From Methanobrevibacter sp. (GTDB lineage: Archaea > Methanobacteriota > Methanobacteria > Methanobacteriales > Methanobacteriaceae), in assembly GCF_017431965.1 (NCBI RefSeq), contig NZ_JAFRKB010000039.1, positions 64,818 to 128,817 of the forward strand: a stretch of 64,000 bases of DNA. Reading direction: 5' to 3'. The notes below the pieces were generated by a model, which saw only the letters and a list, made by a program, of their open reading frames with translations, had not been told where the DNA came from and searched no databases. Below are positions 29,503 through 38,765 of the stretch, piece after piece (the stretch's first letter is position 1; every line of letters begins with the position of its first letter). Position numbers and translations under genes: made by a program.

Positions 29503-30693
29503 ATGCTTCAAATTGCAGTTTGTGGAAAACCAAATGTTGGAAAATCCTCATTTTTCAATTCAGCAACCGCTTCTAGTGTTGAAATGGCTAATTATCCATT
29601 TACAACAATTGATGCCAATAAGGCAGTTGCTCATGTAATTAAGGATTGTCCATGTAAAGAATTAGGTGTTACCTGCAATCCTCACAATTCAATCTGTATA
29701 GATGGAAAAAGATTGCTTCCAATCGAATTGATTGATGTGGCGGGGTTAGTTCCTGGCGCTCATGAAGGAAAAGGATTAGGTAATAAGTTTTTAGATGATT
29801 TAATGCAGGCTAAAGTATTTATTAATGTTATTGATGCTTCAGGTTCTACTGATTTGGAAGGAAACCCAGTCGATCCTGGAAGCCATGATCCTCTTGATGA
29901 TTTAGAGTTTTTAGAAAATGAGATTGTCATGTGGATGTATGGAATATTATCAAAAAATTGGGTTAGGCTTGTAAGAAAAATTGGTGCTGAACATTTGGAT
30001 GTCGCTAAAGTATTGTTTGACCAATTGTCCGGTACCGGAATAGCTATTGAAGATATTATCGAAGCGAAAAGAACTGTTGATCCTGATTTTAATAAGTGGG
30101 AAGAAGAGGATTTGATTGAGCTTACAAGAAATATCCTCCATATTGCAAAACCGATGATGATTATTGCAAACAAGGCAGATTTGCCAACTTCTCAAGCAAA
30201 TATCGAAAGAATCAAGGAAAAATATCCAAATGTAATTCCGACATCCGCCGAGTCTGAAATTGCCCTTGTAAGAGCTAATGAAGCAGGGTTGATTAGTTAT
30301 GTTTCCGGTGATGACCACTTTGAGATTCTTGAAAAGGATAAGCTGAATGCAAATCAGATAAAGGCTCTTGAGTATATTCAAACTAATATTTTGGATGTTT
30401 ATGGAAGTACTGGAATTCAGGATGCCCTAAATTATGGCATTTTTGAGCTATTGGACCATATAGTTGTCTATCCGGTTCAGGACGAACATAAATACACAGA
30501 TCAAAAAGGTAATGTCTTGCCAGACGGATTCTTGGTTCCAAGAGGAACAACTCCACGTGAATTGGCTTATATTGTTCACACAGACATTGGTGATAAGTTC
30601 ATGCATGCAGTTGATGCAAGAAAAAACATGCGTGTGGCCAGTGACTATGAGCTGCAGGATGGCGACATTATCAGTATTGTTACAAGAGGATAA
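29503..30693 (+). CDS. ychF: YchF-type Obg-like NTPase
   Basis: A ribosome-associated P-loop NTPase of the YchF/OLA1 class, archaeal form of 396 aa. It has G-K-P-N-V-G-K-S-S at the N-terminus, switch [12 protein letters not shown], the variant base-recognition motif N-K-A-D, and a C-terminal TGS domain ([13 protein letters not shown]) ending in [10 protein letters not shown]. The region after G-K between strands contains [10 protein letters not shown], found in archaeal members. ATG 29503 follows a GTGAT site. It is divergent from the metallophosphoesterase gene. Confidence 0.93.
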   Translation: MLQIAVCGKPNVGKSSFFNSATASSVEMANYPFTTIDANKAVAHVIKDCPCKELGVTCNPHNSICIDGKRLLPIELIDVAGLVPGAHEGKGLGNKFLDDLMQAKVFINVIDASGSTDLEGNPVDPGSHDPLDDLEFLENEIVMWMYGILSKNWVRLVRKIGAEHLDVAKVLFDQLSGTGIAIEDIIEAKRTVDPDFNKWEEEDLIELTRNILHIAKPMMIIANKADLPTSQANIERIKEKYPNVIPTSAESEIALVRANEAGLISYVSGDDHFEILEKDKLNANQIKALEYIQTNILDVYGSTGIQDALNYGIFELLDHIVVYPVQDEHKYTDQKGNVLPDGFLVPRGTTPRELAYIVHTDIGDKFMHAVDARKNMRVASDYELQDGDIISIVTRG

Positions 30694-30759
30694 TTCCTCT
30701 ACTTTTTTTATTTTTAAATAACCTTAAAATTTAAAGTATTATAACTGGACCATGTGTAA

Positions 30760-30903
30760 AAAGGAAGCTATAAAACACACATTAAAGCTAATCATCATAT
30801 AAATTGTCGGTTTATCAAATTAGAAAATTTTTGGATTAATCCAACTAGGCTTCCTTTCGACATCACAGTTTGTTAGCACATTAACAAGTTAACTGCCAAC
30901 AAA
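30760..30903. ncRNA. Candidate structured RNA 1
   Basis: AAAGGAAGC (30760-30768) pairs perfectly with GCTTCCTTT (30849-30857) and encloses the tight palindrome TTGGATTAATCCAA (30831-30844). Just beyond, TTTGTT (30869-30874) pairs with AACAAA (30898-30903) around an inner TTAAC/GTTAA hairpin (30881-30892). No family is recognised and the strand is not known. It could also be the remains of a mobile element. Confidence 0.35.
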
Positions 30904-31221
30904 ATGTAGTAACTAGCCATGAAAATGTAAGAGATGGCAAGTACTAAATTTTCGACTAGCATATTTCATGTTCTCCGATTTTTTTGGAGTGTTTTTAATA
31001 TAATGCTCTTTTCCATTCATAAAAACACCAATGTTTTTAGTAGACTTGTATTAGTGTTTTAGAAATTATTGTTTTAAATTAAAACAATATATAATTTGTT
31101 TATTTTAAAAATAAATGTTATATTCAATATGTAAAATTGTTTTTAAAATTAAATATTGGTTTATATTTGTAATGAAGATTGTAGAAATGTTTATATATTT
31201 TGATGTTTATAATAATTTATA

Positions 31222-31340
31222 GCATCAAATGATGTTGGACTGCATATTGCAGCCTATGTTTTTAGTATTTGGATGAGGATGTGTCGAAATTTGTCTAGTA
31301 CAAATTTATCCTTATTCAATTCTTAAAATTTCTATTTTTT
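31222..31340 (+). ncRNA. Candidate structured RNA 2 with its own promoter
   Basis: TATA box TTTATATATT at about 31190-31199 predicts a start near 31221. Three hairpins follow in order: CATC/GATG (31223-31234), CTGCA/TGCAG (31240-31252) and an 8-bp AAATTTGT/ACAAATTT stem with loop CTAGT (31287-31307). A T-run ends the stretch at 31335-31340. No open frame fits. No known RNA family is recognised. Confidence 0.45.
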
Positions 31341-31516
31341 CTGTATTGTTTACAAATTTCTAAATTTTTCATTGTTAATTACACTGAAAATTAAGTTAAT
31401 GGTTTTGATTAATAATGAATCTACATGCATAAGAGATAATTCTTTTCAATTCATGTCCATATTCAAAAGTTAAATTATTTTAACAATGACCCCTAATATT
31501 AATCTAGGTGATTAGT

Positions 31517-31831
31517 TTGCAAAAGGTAAAAATCACAGTTGTCAAGAAAGTCAGGCATGACGATTTAATCGAAAAATATGAAAATCCTCTAGAACATGAG
31601 TGTGATGTGGAAATCAACCAGGTTTTCATTGCCAATGGATGGGAAAAACCAGAAAATTTTTGTGACAGTGCATGGGAAAGCCTTTCCCCATTTGTATTGG
31701 CTTTGGCTAATGGTGTTGAAGACTTTTATGATGGCTGGATGAAAAATAAGAAATCCGCAATGATTTCATGCAATGATGGTTTTAGGCCAGTCAGCTTTCT
31801 TTTGGAAACTTTAGATGAAAAAGCAGATTAA
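31517..31831 (+). CDS. TIGR04076-like small protein
   Basis: A cytoplasmic protein of about 104 aa matching the TIGR04076 pattern: K-V-K-I-T-V-V-K-K at the start, D-L-I-E-K-Y, a cysteine, F-C-D-S-A-W-E-S-L-S-P, and a final C-N-D-G-F-R-P-V-S-F. The family has conserved cysteines and no assigned function. TTG 31517 lies six bases after AGGTG; the GTG at 31508 is part of that site. The transporter gene follows after 15 bases. Confidence 0.78.
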   Translation: MQKVKITVVKKVRHDDLIEKYENPLEHECDVEINQVFIANGWEKPENFCDSAWESLSPFVLALANGVEDFYDGWMKNKKSAMISCNDGFRPVSFLLETLDEKAD

Positions 31832-31846
31832 TCATAAATTGATAAT

Positions 31847-32857
31847 ATGCCTAAATTAGTTGAAGCTTTTGAATTTTTTAAAAAAGAAATAATATTTTCA
31901 ATATCATTAGTTTTAGCTATTATTTCCTGTTTTTTTGTCAAACCAAGTTTTAATTATATCAATTATATCAATTGGGAAACAATCATATTGCTTTTTGTGA
32001 TAATGCTTATTGTTGAGATTTTAAAGAATTTGGCTATTTTTGAGATTTTGGTTCGAAAATTATTGGCTAAAATAGGCAATGCCCGCGGGCTTGTTCTGGT
32101 ATTGGTTTTCATCTGCTTTTCCAGTTCAATATTCATTACGAATGATGTTTCTCTGATTATTTTTGTTCCATTTGCCATATTGGCCTTGAAAAAAGTTGAA
32201 AGGGTTGATTTAATAATATTTACTGTTTGTCTACAGACCATTGCCGCCAATGTTGGTTGCATGGTTCTTCCCATTGGTGCCCCTCACAATATTGTAATGT
32301 ATACAGTATCCAATATCTCCTTTGCATCGTTTTTCCTATTGTTATTACCTTATATTTTAGTATCTGTGCTATTTTTAGTTGTATTGCTGTTGTTTGTTTC
32401 AAGAGATCAAATTACTATGCCTAAAATGAGTAAAATAGTCATTGACAGGAAAAATTTCTTTAAAAGGGTTTTTTTAGGTGTTGATTACTATTTGCTTTTA
32501 ACATTCATCGCATTATTCGTTTTAATTGGTAATCTGGAAAATATTCCATTCTTCAATTCACTGTTTACAAGATGGATAGTGGGTAATGAGGTTCTTTGGG
32601 GTGTAATTGCATCCCAGGTAATTTCCAATGTTCCGGCAGCAATTCTTTTAAGCGGTTTCAGCACCAACTACGAAGCAATTATTGTGGGAATTAATATTGG
32701 AGGATTTGGAACTCTCATTGCATCTATGGCAAATCTTATTTCCTATAAGATTCTTGTTCGTGAGTTTGATGAATTTAAAATTAAATATTTGGTGACATTT
32801 ACTGTTTTGAATGTTATTTTATTGATAATTTTGTTTGGCGTTTATATTTTAACTTAG
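31847..32857 (+). CDS. ArsB/NhaD/CitT-type ion transporter
   Basis: An integral membrane protein of 336 aa with about nine to ten helices, of the ion-transporter superfamily that includes ArsB, NhaD and SLC13. Visible marks are F-I-T-N-D-V-S-L-I-I-F-V-P in the first half and S-Q-V-I-S-N-V-P-A-A-I-L-L-S-G-F in the second, the paired N-D/N-V-P re-entrant signatures of the family. The substrate cannot be read from sequence; arsenite, a sodium/proton exchange or a dicarboxylate are all possible. It is somewhat shorter than typical members (about 420 aa). Confidence 0.82.
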   Translation: MPKLVEAFEFFKKEIIFSISLVLAIISCFFVKPSFNYINYINWETIILLFVIMLIVEILKNLAIFEILVRKLLAKIGNARGLVLVLVFICFSSSIFITNDVSLIIFVPFAILALKKVERVDLIIFTVCLQTIAANVGCMVLPIGAPHNIVMYTVSNISFASFFLLLLPYILVSVLFLVVLLLFVSRDQITMPKMSKIVIDRKNFFKRVFLGVDYYLLLTFIALFVLIGNLENIPFFNSLFTRWIVGNEVLWGVIASQVISNVPAAILLSGFSTNYEAIIVGINIGGFGTLIASMANLISYKILVREFDEFKIKYLVTFTVLNVILLIILFGVYILT

Positions 32858-33006
32858 TTTTGGATATTGGCGTCATTCATCAAGTAAATCCAAATCATAA
32901 TCATCTTCAACATCTATTATATACCCGCACTCATCACCATATCGTTGTTATCACTGTTAATGCATCCAAATATTGTCACTTTCGCACATTGAAATAAAAT
33001 TAGAAT

Positions 33007-33324
33007 TTACTTTTTTTTCTTCTTGGGGGCTGGAAGCTCTTCATACATTGCTTCCAAAAGGTCTCTTAGAAACTCCCGGTTTTCCACCTCATCAACGAGC
33101 AACATTTCCTTTGCACCTTCATATGGCTTTTCCATATTTGCATCAGGAATCATTGATTTAGCAGCGTTTACTGGTTTTACAAGAAAACGGTCATCGTAAA
33201 TGCCTCCAACAATCTTTTCACGATAGTAAATTATGTATTCTCCCATCATTGCCCGATAGGAGATGTCATCCAAATCCGATAGCTGCTCCAATATGTAGTC
33301 TAGATACTCTTTGCTTGACGCCAT
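33007..33324 (-). CDS. TfoX N-terminal domain protein
   Basis: A 105-residue protein of the TfoX/Sxy N-domain family: Y-R-A-M-M-G-E-Y-I-I-Y-Y near the start, G-G-I-Y-D-D-R-F-L-V-K, a Tyr-Glu-Gly-Ala-Lys segment, and a Lys-rich tail. In gamma-proteobacteria the two-domain TfoX controls competence; stand-alone N-domains in archaea have no known role. GAGG precedes the ATG. It is downstream of and probably co-transcribed with the C_GCAxxG_C_C gene. Confidence 0.85.
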   Translation of the reverse strand: MASSKEYLDYILEQLSDLDDISYRAMMGEYIIYYREKIVGGIYDDRFLVKPVNAAKSMIPDANMEKPYEGAKEMLLVDEVENREFLRDLLEAMYEELPAPKKKKK

Positions 33325-33341
33325 ATTAATTTCCTCTTATT

Positions 33342-33740
33342 TTATTCATCCAACAAATCAGCAACTTTTTTTGCAATGAATACGCAGCAGTCAACACATG
33401 GAGACTTATCTTTCCCGTGATTGGTTATTTTATCACAACGTACAGTGCCGTATTCCTCTTTGAAAGTGTTAAAAATCTCTTTTGCATTGGCTTTGATTTT
33501 CCCGGTGTCATCTAAAATAATGCCGTTTGCCATTAATGCGCCGGTTACTGCTCCGCAGGTTCCTTCATCAAATGTTCCACCCATTCCTCCTGCAAATCCG
33601 CAAGCCAGCTTTGTCATCTCATCACTTGAAATATTCGCTTCGGCAGTTTCACAAAGGCCCATTAAGGTTGATTCGGAACAGCTTTTGGATTTTCTGTATT
33701 CCCTAATCTTTTCCTCTAAAATTTTCTCATCAAGCTTCAT
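33342..33740 (-). CDS. C_GCAxxG_C_C family redox-type protein
   Basis: A 132-residue protein carrying the C_GCAxxG_C_C pattern: S-C-S-E-S-T, then a Gly-rich A-C-G-F-A-G-G-M-G-G-T-F-D-E-G-T-C-G-A-V-T-G-A, and two C-terminal cysteine groups (V-R-C-D and P-C-V-D-C-C-V-F). Members often lie beside redox proteins, and the cysteines may bind a metal or cofactor. The activity is not known. GGAGATT lies before ATG 33740. Confidence 0.85.
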   Translation of the reverse strand: MKLDEKILEEKIREYRKSKSCSESTLMGLCETAEANISSDEMTKLACGFAGGMGGTFDEGTCGAVTGALMANGIILDDTGKIKANAKEIFNTFKEEYGTVRCDKITNHGKDKSPCVDCCVFIAKKVADLLDE

Positions 33741-33815
33741 AATACAATCTCCTGAATTTGTTAATTAATTATTTAAATTAAGAATTTAAAATATTTATTT
33801 GTTAAAATTATTTAG

Positions 33816-34901
33816 GTGATAAAAATTATACATCCTAGACCAAGTCCAATAGCCGCTACCCTCTACACATTAAGGGATATGAATGTTGACGTTATTATTA
33901 TGCATGGGCCTACCGGATGCTGTTTTAGGACAGCCAGACTTTTAGAAGGTGATGGCGTTCGTGTCGTAACTACTGGAATGTCTGAAAATGATTTTATATT
34001 GGGTGCTGGCGAAAAGTTAGTCGATACATTGATTGAGGCTTATGATATGTTTCATCCTAAACTAATGGGTATTGCGGGCACTTGCGCAAGTATGATTATC
34101 GGTGAAGATTTAAAAGAGGCAATTGCAACTGCAGATTTGCCGTGCACTGTTATTCCTGTTGAATCTCATGGGGGATCTGGTGAAGGTGACAACACTGTTG
34201 GTGCAATAATGGCACTAGATGCAGCAGTCGAAGCAGGGGTGATTTCAAGAGAGGAATCTGATAGACAAATCGAAATGCTTGAAAAGGCAACGGAAGTTGA
34301 AAAAACCCGTGGAATGGCACAAGGCAAATACATCAAACCTAATTTCGGTGATTCAAAAGAAGCTGTTGCAAAAACTGTTGTTAAAGCATTAAAAGACAAT
34401 AAAAAAGTGGCATTTGTCCTAAACGTTAAAAAGGAAACATCATATTTATTTTCAGATATTATTAACTTTGATTATAGGAAAATCAACCCTGATAATAAAC
34501 CTATTTTTGTAGCTAATTTGGATGAAAACATTGGCCTTCCAAGAATCAGGCAACATGCAGTAAATATTAAAAATCAATTGGATATTGAGCCTGAATTTAT
34601 TACAGGGGGTCTTGATGAGTATTCTATTACTGCAAACAGGGCAGCAGAGTATCTTAAGGATAAGGATTTGGATTTAATTGTTGTGTTTGGGGTTCCGCAT
34701 GCATTTCCAATTGAAGAGTTTGACACACAATCCATTGCAGTAACTGATGGGCCTCGTTTAGTCGAACCTTTAAGGGATTTGGGCTACACTCATGTTGTTG
34801 CTGAGCTTGATGCACATTCAAAAACTTTGGGTGTAGATGAAATAGTATTTTCTGACTTTGGCGGAATGATTAGATCAGCTATTGGGTGGTTAAACGAATG
34901 A
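33816..34901 (+). CDS. cfbD: Ni-sirohydrochlorin a,c-diamide reductive cyclase, catalytic subunit
   Basis: The nitrogenase NifD-like subunit of the CfbCD complex, which reduces and cyclises Ni-sirohydrochlorin a,c-diamide on the route to coenzyme F430, the cofactor of methyl-coenzyme M reductase. Typical features are [16 protein letters not shown], a cysteine ligand in [14 protein letters not shown], and [12 protein letters not shown] give the longest frame (GTG 33816), but this GTG is part of an AGGTGAT site. An ATT at 33825, six bases after AGGTG, is the better-spaced start. hisH overlaps the stop. The partner cfbC is not in the window. Confidence 0.92.
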   Translation: MIKIIHPRPSPIAATLYTLRDMNVDVIIMHGPTGCCFRTARLLEGDGVRVVTTGMSENDFILGAGEKLVDTLIEAYDMFHPKLMGIAGTCASMIIGEDLKEAIATADLPCTVIPVESHGGSGEGDNTVGAIMALDAAVEAGVISREESDRQIEMLEKATEVEKTRGMAQGKYIKPNFGDSKEAVAKTVVKALKDNKKVAFVLNVKKETSYLFSDIINFDYRKINPDNKPIFVANLDENIGLPRIRQHAVNIKNQLDIEPEFITGGLDEYSITANRAAEYLKDKDLDLIVVFGVPHAFPIEEFDTQSIAVTDGPRLVEPLRDLGYTHVVAELDAHSKTLGVDEIVFSDFGGMIRSAIGWLNE

Positions 34902-35494
34902 TTACAATTATTGATTATAAAAGTGGAAACTTAAAAAGCATATCAAACGGCTTTAAAAAAATTGGTTGTGATTATCAAATAACTGATGATAAACAAATCA
35001 TTGCCGATAGTGACTATTTGGTTTTGCCGGGTGTCGGAGCATTTGGAAGTGCAATGGATAATTTAAAACCATTTGAAGATGTAATTCATGAGCATGTGGC
35101 CGATGATAAGCCCTTTTTAGGGATTTGCCTTGGCCAACAGGTCCTGATGAGCTCTAGTGAAGAATCACCTGGCGTTAAAGGTTTGGATTTGTTTAAAGGC
35201 AATGTCGAAATATTGCCGGAAGGTGTTAAAATCCCTCATATGGGTTGGAATAAATTGGATGTTGTAAATAGTTCACCGATTTTAGATGGAATAGATGGAG
35301 AGTTCTTTTACTTTGTACACTCTTATCACGTCATTCCTGATGATGAAAGTATTATTGCCGGAACTTGTGAGTATGGCGGTGAAGTTGTAGCTTCACTAAG
35401 TCAAAATAATTTGTTTTCAACACAGTTTCACCCAGAAAAAAGCGGTAAGGCTGGACTTAAGATTTTAAAAAATTTCACAAACTTGGAGATTTGA
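34898..35494 (+). CDS. hisH: Imidazole glycerol phosphate synthase, glutaminase subunit
   Basis: A class I glutamine amidotransferase supplying ammonia to HisF in histidine synthesis. It has the N-terminal [10 protein letters not shown], oxyanion region L-P-G-V-G-A-F, nucleophile elbow G-I-C-L-G-Q-Q, and catalytic H-P-E near the C-terminus in T-Q-F-H-P-E-K-S. It is 198 aa. ATG 34898 overlaps the cfbD stop as ATGA, with GGTGG just upstream. Its partner hisF is not in this window. Confidence 0.95.
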   Translation: MITIIDYKSGNLKSISNGFKKIGCDYQITDDKQIIADSDYLVLPGVGAFGSAMDNLKPFEDVIHEHVADDKPFLGICLGQQVLMSSSEESPGVKGLDLFKGNVEILPEGVKIPHMGWNKLDVVNSSPILDGIDGEFFYFVHSYHVIPDDESIIAGTCEYGGEVVASLSQNNLFSTQFHPEKSGKAGLKILKNFTNLEI

Positions 35495-35496
35495 TT

Positions 35497-36861
35497 ATGG
35501 ATATTGAAGGATTTGTAAGAGCAAGAATCGATGATTACGATTATGATGAATTGGCTGATATTTTGGCCGTAAGAATTAGGGAATATAAAAAAATTTCAGA
35601 AGAAAATTCTATTGAAATGGCCAAAGCTGTAATCGATGAAGTTTCAACTACTCTAAAATTAAATGAAAGTGATGATGAATTTTTAAAAGAAATAGCTAGT
35701 GTTAATAAGGCTGATGTTTTGATGGGTGAGATGGGAGTAGGATCTCGTGGAGCCGGAGACTTTTTTGTTCACAGAAAAATCGCTGAAATAGTATCCTCAA
35801 CAAACACAGCTTCTTTAGTAAATCCGTCAGAACAGGACGATGGAGGTGTTGTCAAGGCACCAGTCAATAATGATGAAGTTTATATTACAACAGCTGTCGA
35901 TGGAATTCACTCCCGTTTAAGCGAATATCCATTTTTAGGTGGTTTTCATGTAACCCGTGCAACATTAAGGGATGTTTGTGTAATGGGAGCAGACCCGGTA
36001 GCTATTTTAAGTGATGTTCACCTTGCGGATGATGGGGATGTTGCTAAAATATTTGACTTTACAGCAGGTGTTGCAGCAGTATCAGAACTCGTTGATGTTC
36101 CAATCGTTGCAGGAAGTACTCTTCGTGTCGGCGGAGATATGGTTTTAGGAGATAGATTTGTTTCTGCCGTTGGAAGTGTTGGAGTGTCACCTTATCCTCC
36201 AACTGCAAGAAAGGGAGCAACCGAAGGCGACATTATCCTTTTAACTGAAGGCTCAGGTGGAGGAACAATTACTACTACCGCTATTTATAATGGATTTTTC
36301 GATGTTGTATGGGATACAATGAATGTTAATTTTGTTCAAGCATCACATGCACTATTTGAAGCTGATTTGGTTAAAGACATTCACGCAATGACTGATGTGA
36401 CCAATGGCGGTCTTAGAGGGGATGCACATGAGATATCCAATACTACAGGTGTTGGATTGGAGTTTTATGAAAAAGAAATCAGAGGAATGGTGGCTCCTAA
36501 TGTGTTGAACATGCTTGAAACATTAAACATTGATCCATTGGGCGTTTCAACTGATTCATTGATGTTAATTGCACCGCCTGAAATTGTCGGTGACATTAAA
36601 AAGGCAGTTGCCAAATATGATGTTGCAATCTCTGAGATTGGTGAGGTAAACAATTCCGGCGAACCGATTTTGATGAAGGAGGATGGTTCTCAGGAAAAAT
36701 TAGTTCCGCTCTTTAGGGAAGCCGCTTACACTAAAATTAAAAAATTGGTTGGCGAAACAACTCCTGAAGACTTTGAGGAAATGAAAAGAAAAGTTCAGGA
36801 AGCATCAGATGCTGCAATCGCTAAAAAAGAAAAAGTGATAAAACACATCCGTGAAAATTAA
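35497..36861 (+). CDS. AIR synthase-related protein, methanogen type
   Basis: A PurM/HypE/ThiL-superfamily ATP-binding protein of about 454 aa. After an N-terminal helical region comes G-V-G-S-R-G-A-G-D-F-F-V-H, D-D-G-G-V-V-K, V-D-G-I-H-S-R, L-R-D-V-C-V-M-G-A-D-P-V-A-I-L-S-D and a C-terminal AIRS_C domain with D-V-T-N-G-G-L-R-G-D. Methanogens keep one such long protein of unknown reaction; it is not PurM, which is shorter. GGAG lies eight bases before ATG 35497. It follows hisH by two bases in the same operon. Confidence 0.82.
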   Translation: MDIEGFVRARIDDYDYDELADILAVRIREYKKISEENSIEMAKAVIDEVSTTLKLNESDDEFLKEIASVNKADVLMGEMGVGSRGAGDFFVHRKIAEIVSSTNTASLVNPSEQDDGGVVKAPVNNDEVYITTAVDGIHSRLSEYPFLGGFHVTRATLRDVCVMGADPVAILSDVHLADDGDVAKIFDFTAGVAAVSELVDVPIVAGSTLRVGGDMVLGDRFVSAVGSVGVSPYPPTARKGATEGDIILLTEGSGGGTITTTAIYNGFFDVVWDTMNVNFVQASHALFEADLVKDIHAMTDVTNGGLRGDAHEISNTTGVGLEFYEKEIRGMVAPNVLNMLETLNIDPLGVSTDSLMLIAPPEIVGDIKKAVAKYDVAISEIGEVNNSGEPILMKEDGSQEKLVPLFREAAYTKIKKLVGETTPEDFEEMKRKVQEASDAAIAKKEKVIKHIREN

Positions 36862-36912
36862 TTTTTTCACACTTCCACTTTTTTTATTAATTCTAAAAGC
36901 CAATTTCAATTC

Positions 36913-37350
36913 ATGTTAGATGAAAAGGGAAATTTATTTGTAATCGAAGCGATATTCGCTATTATTTTACTTTTATTCTTGTTTTTAATTTTTAATTATA
37001 CTGTTTCTATTCCAAATCCAACATATTCTGGCGAAATAAAAAATTCAAAAACTGCACAGGATACTATGGAGATTTTAAGTGGGAAAATCAATTTCACGGA
37101 TAGGACTTTCATTGGTGACATTTCAGAAATTTTAAAGGAAAATGACAATTCAAAAGAATCGGTTGATAAAGTATCTAAATTATGCAAAGACAAATTAAAA
37201 AGTTTGAATCTTAAAAATTACAGGTTCAGTGAAACGAATGTTTTGGATGATGAGCCTTTAGCAAGCAAAGGAGATATATCAAAAGCAAAGAATGTTTCAG
37301 TTGCTATGAGAACTTATGGTGATTATTCTTATACATTATCAGTATGGTAA
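36913..37350 (+). CDS. Type IV pilin-like protein
   Basis: A 145-residue protein starting M-L-D-E-K-G-N-L-F-V-I-E-A followed by a single 20-residue hydrophobic helix, which looks like a class III (prepilin) signal cut after the K-G. The rest is a polar extracellular-type domain ending in Y-T-L-S-V-W. In archaea such proteins are processed by prepilin peptidases and assembled into pili or surface filaments. No ribosome binding site is visible. No assembly ATPase is nearby, so it is a stand-alone pilin-like gene. Confidence 0.72.
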   Translation: MLDEKGNLFVIEAIFAIILLLFLFLIFNYTVSIPNPTYSGEIKNSKTAQDTMEILSGKINFTDRTFIGDISEILKENDNSKESVDKVSKLCKDKLKSLNLKNYRFSETNVLDDEPLASKGDISKAKNVSVAMRTYGDYSYTLSVW

Positions 37351-37401
37351 TCATTATATACTATAAAATTCTTATAAGTATATGTTATCTTATTTTGTTT
37401 T

Positions 37402-37475
37402 GCCCTGATGGTGTAGTTTGGATAACACATGGGACTGCGGATCCCATTCCCCGGGTTCAAATCCCGGTCAGGGCA
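37402..37475 (+). tRNA. tRNA-Arg(GCG)
   Basis: A full cloverleaf: acceptor GCCCTGA/TCAGGGC with discriminator A, D-arm, anticodon stem TGGGA/TCCCA with loop CTGCGGA (anticodon GCG), and T-arm with GGTTCAAAT. It reads arginine CGC/CGU codons. A TATA-like sequence lies about 25-30 bases upstream (near 37372). CCA is not encoded. Confidence 0.95.
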
Positions 37476-37494
37476 TTTATTTCTCGTGATTATT

Positions 37495-38757
37495 ATGTTA
37501 AATGCTAATTCTTATGTAACCGATGAAAAAGGTATTGGTGGAACAATCAGAAACCGATATGAGGATTTTTACGTTGAAGAAATTCCGGAAGTAATTCCGA
37601 CAGGCGAAGGTCCGAATGTATATATCTGGATTGAAAAATTGGGAAGGACAACTTTGGATGTTGTTTTGGATATTGCCCGTGATTTACACATTTCCAGAAA
37701 AAGAATGGGCTTTGCCGGAATGAAGGACAAGAAAGCTTTGACTCGCCAGTGGATTTGTATTTCAAATATGGATTCTGAAGAGCAGTTTAATCAGGTTAAG
37801 GCTTTAGACGGTACAATATATAAGACTGATTTTTTAAAGATAGTCCGTGGTCGAAAAAAGCTCAGAATGGGACAGCTTAAGGGAAACAAATTTAAAATTC
37901 TAATTAGGGATTTGGATGATATTGAAGGCAGTGCCGATGTTGCAAATAATGTTTTAAAGCAATTGGAGGTAACAGGTGTTCCTAATTACTTTGGATGGCA
38001 GAGATTTGGAAAACCAAGAACAAATACTCATTTGGTGGGCGAAGCTTTGGTTGAAAACGATTTGGCCAAGGCTGTCGGAAGATATATTGGTAACCCGTCA
38101 GAAGAGGAAAGCCAGGAAAATCAAATGGCGAGACAGGCATTTGATGACGGTAACCTTGAAGAATCTCTTAATCTGATGGGTAAAGGAATGCGTTATGAGA
38201 AAATGATGATAAAGGAGCTTATTAAAGACTCTAAGAAGGGGGAATTGACTGATAGGTCATATATGAATGCATTGCATGCCCTTCCAAAACCCCTTCAGAG
38301 AATGTTCGTACATGCTTATCAATCCTATCTGTTTAATGAAGCGGTAAGTAATAGGGTGGCTATGGGAATAAACAAATATGTTGAAGGAGATATTATTATT
38401 GATGAGGAAGAACATATTGTTCGTGACAAAACTCCTGATGAATTCCAGGAGTTAATCGATAACTTCAAAGCAAGTCCGACTTGCCCGTTATATGGTACAA
38501 AAGTTCCATTTGCCGGTGGGGAAGTTGGTGAGATGGAAGAGAATGTCTTAAAAAAATATGATTTGGAAAAATCAGATTTTGAAGTTCCAAAGATGCCCCG
38601 TTTGGGAAGTCATGGCTTAAGGCGTTCCATGCGTTTTCAGGTGTGGGATGCGTCTGCCATTCCGACTGATGATGGTGTTTTATGCGAATTTTCAATTAAT
38701 AAGGGATCTTATGCTACTGCAGTTTTAAGAGAAGTGATGAAAAAAGATGTTGTTTAG
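37495..38757 (+). CDS. truD: tRNA pseudouridine(13) synthase
   Basis: TruD-family enzyme. Visible are N-R-Y-E-D-F-Y-V-E-E-I-P near the start, the catalytic region F-A-G-M-K-D-K-K-A-L-T-R-Q (Asp in M-K-D), F-G-W-Q-R-F-G, and the TRUD domain with Y-Q-S-Y-L-F-N. At 420 aa it is normal for archaea. The frame is open further up into the tRNA gene, but ATG 37495, 19 bases after the tRNA end, is the start. Confidence 0.94.
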   Translation: MLNANSYVTDEKGIGGTIRNRYEDFYVEEIPEVIPTGEGPNVYIWIEKLGRTTLDVVLDIARDLHISRKRMGFAGMKDKKALTRQWICISNMDSEEQFNQVKALDGTIYKTDFLKIVRGRKKLRMGQLKGNKFKILIRDLDDIEGSADVANNVLKQLEVTGVPNYFGWQRFGKPRTNTHLVGEALVENDLAKAVGRYIGNPSEEESQENQMARQAFDDGNLEESLNLMGKGMRYEKMMIKELIKDSKKGELTDRSYMNALHALPKPLQRMFVHAYQSYLFNEAVSNRVAMGINKYVEGDIIIDEEEHIVRDKTPDEFQELIDNFKASPTCPLYGTKVPFAGGEVGEMEENVLKKYDLEKSDFEVPKMPRLGSHGLRRSMRFQVWDASAIPTDDGVLCEFSINKGSYATAVLREVMKKDVV

Positions 38758-38765
38758 GTGATAGA

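Larger units (their letters stand above)
30694..31507. other. Gene-free 800-base stretch with RNA-like structure
   Basis: No coding frame. Two parts are more structured and less AT-rich than their surroundings: 30760-30930 (long-range stem plus internal hairpins) and 31222-31340 (three hairpins behind a TATA box). Between them the sequence is mostly A/T runs. Confidence 0.55.

Noticed and set aside
32880-33000. A short minus-strand frame ending in an acidic, Asp-rich peptide
   Set aside because: It has several stops upstream and no start with a site. It may be a gene remnant, but there is too little to name.
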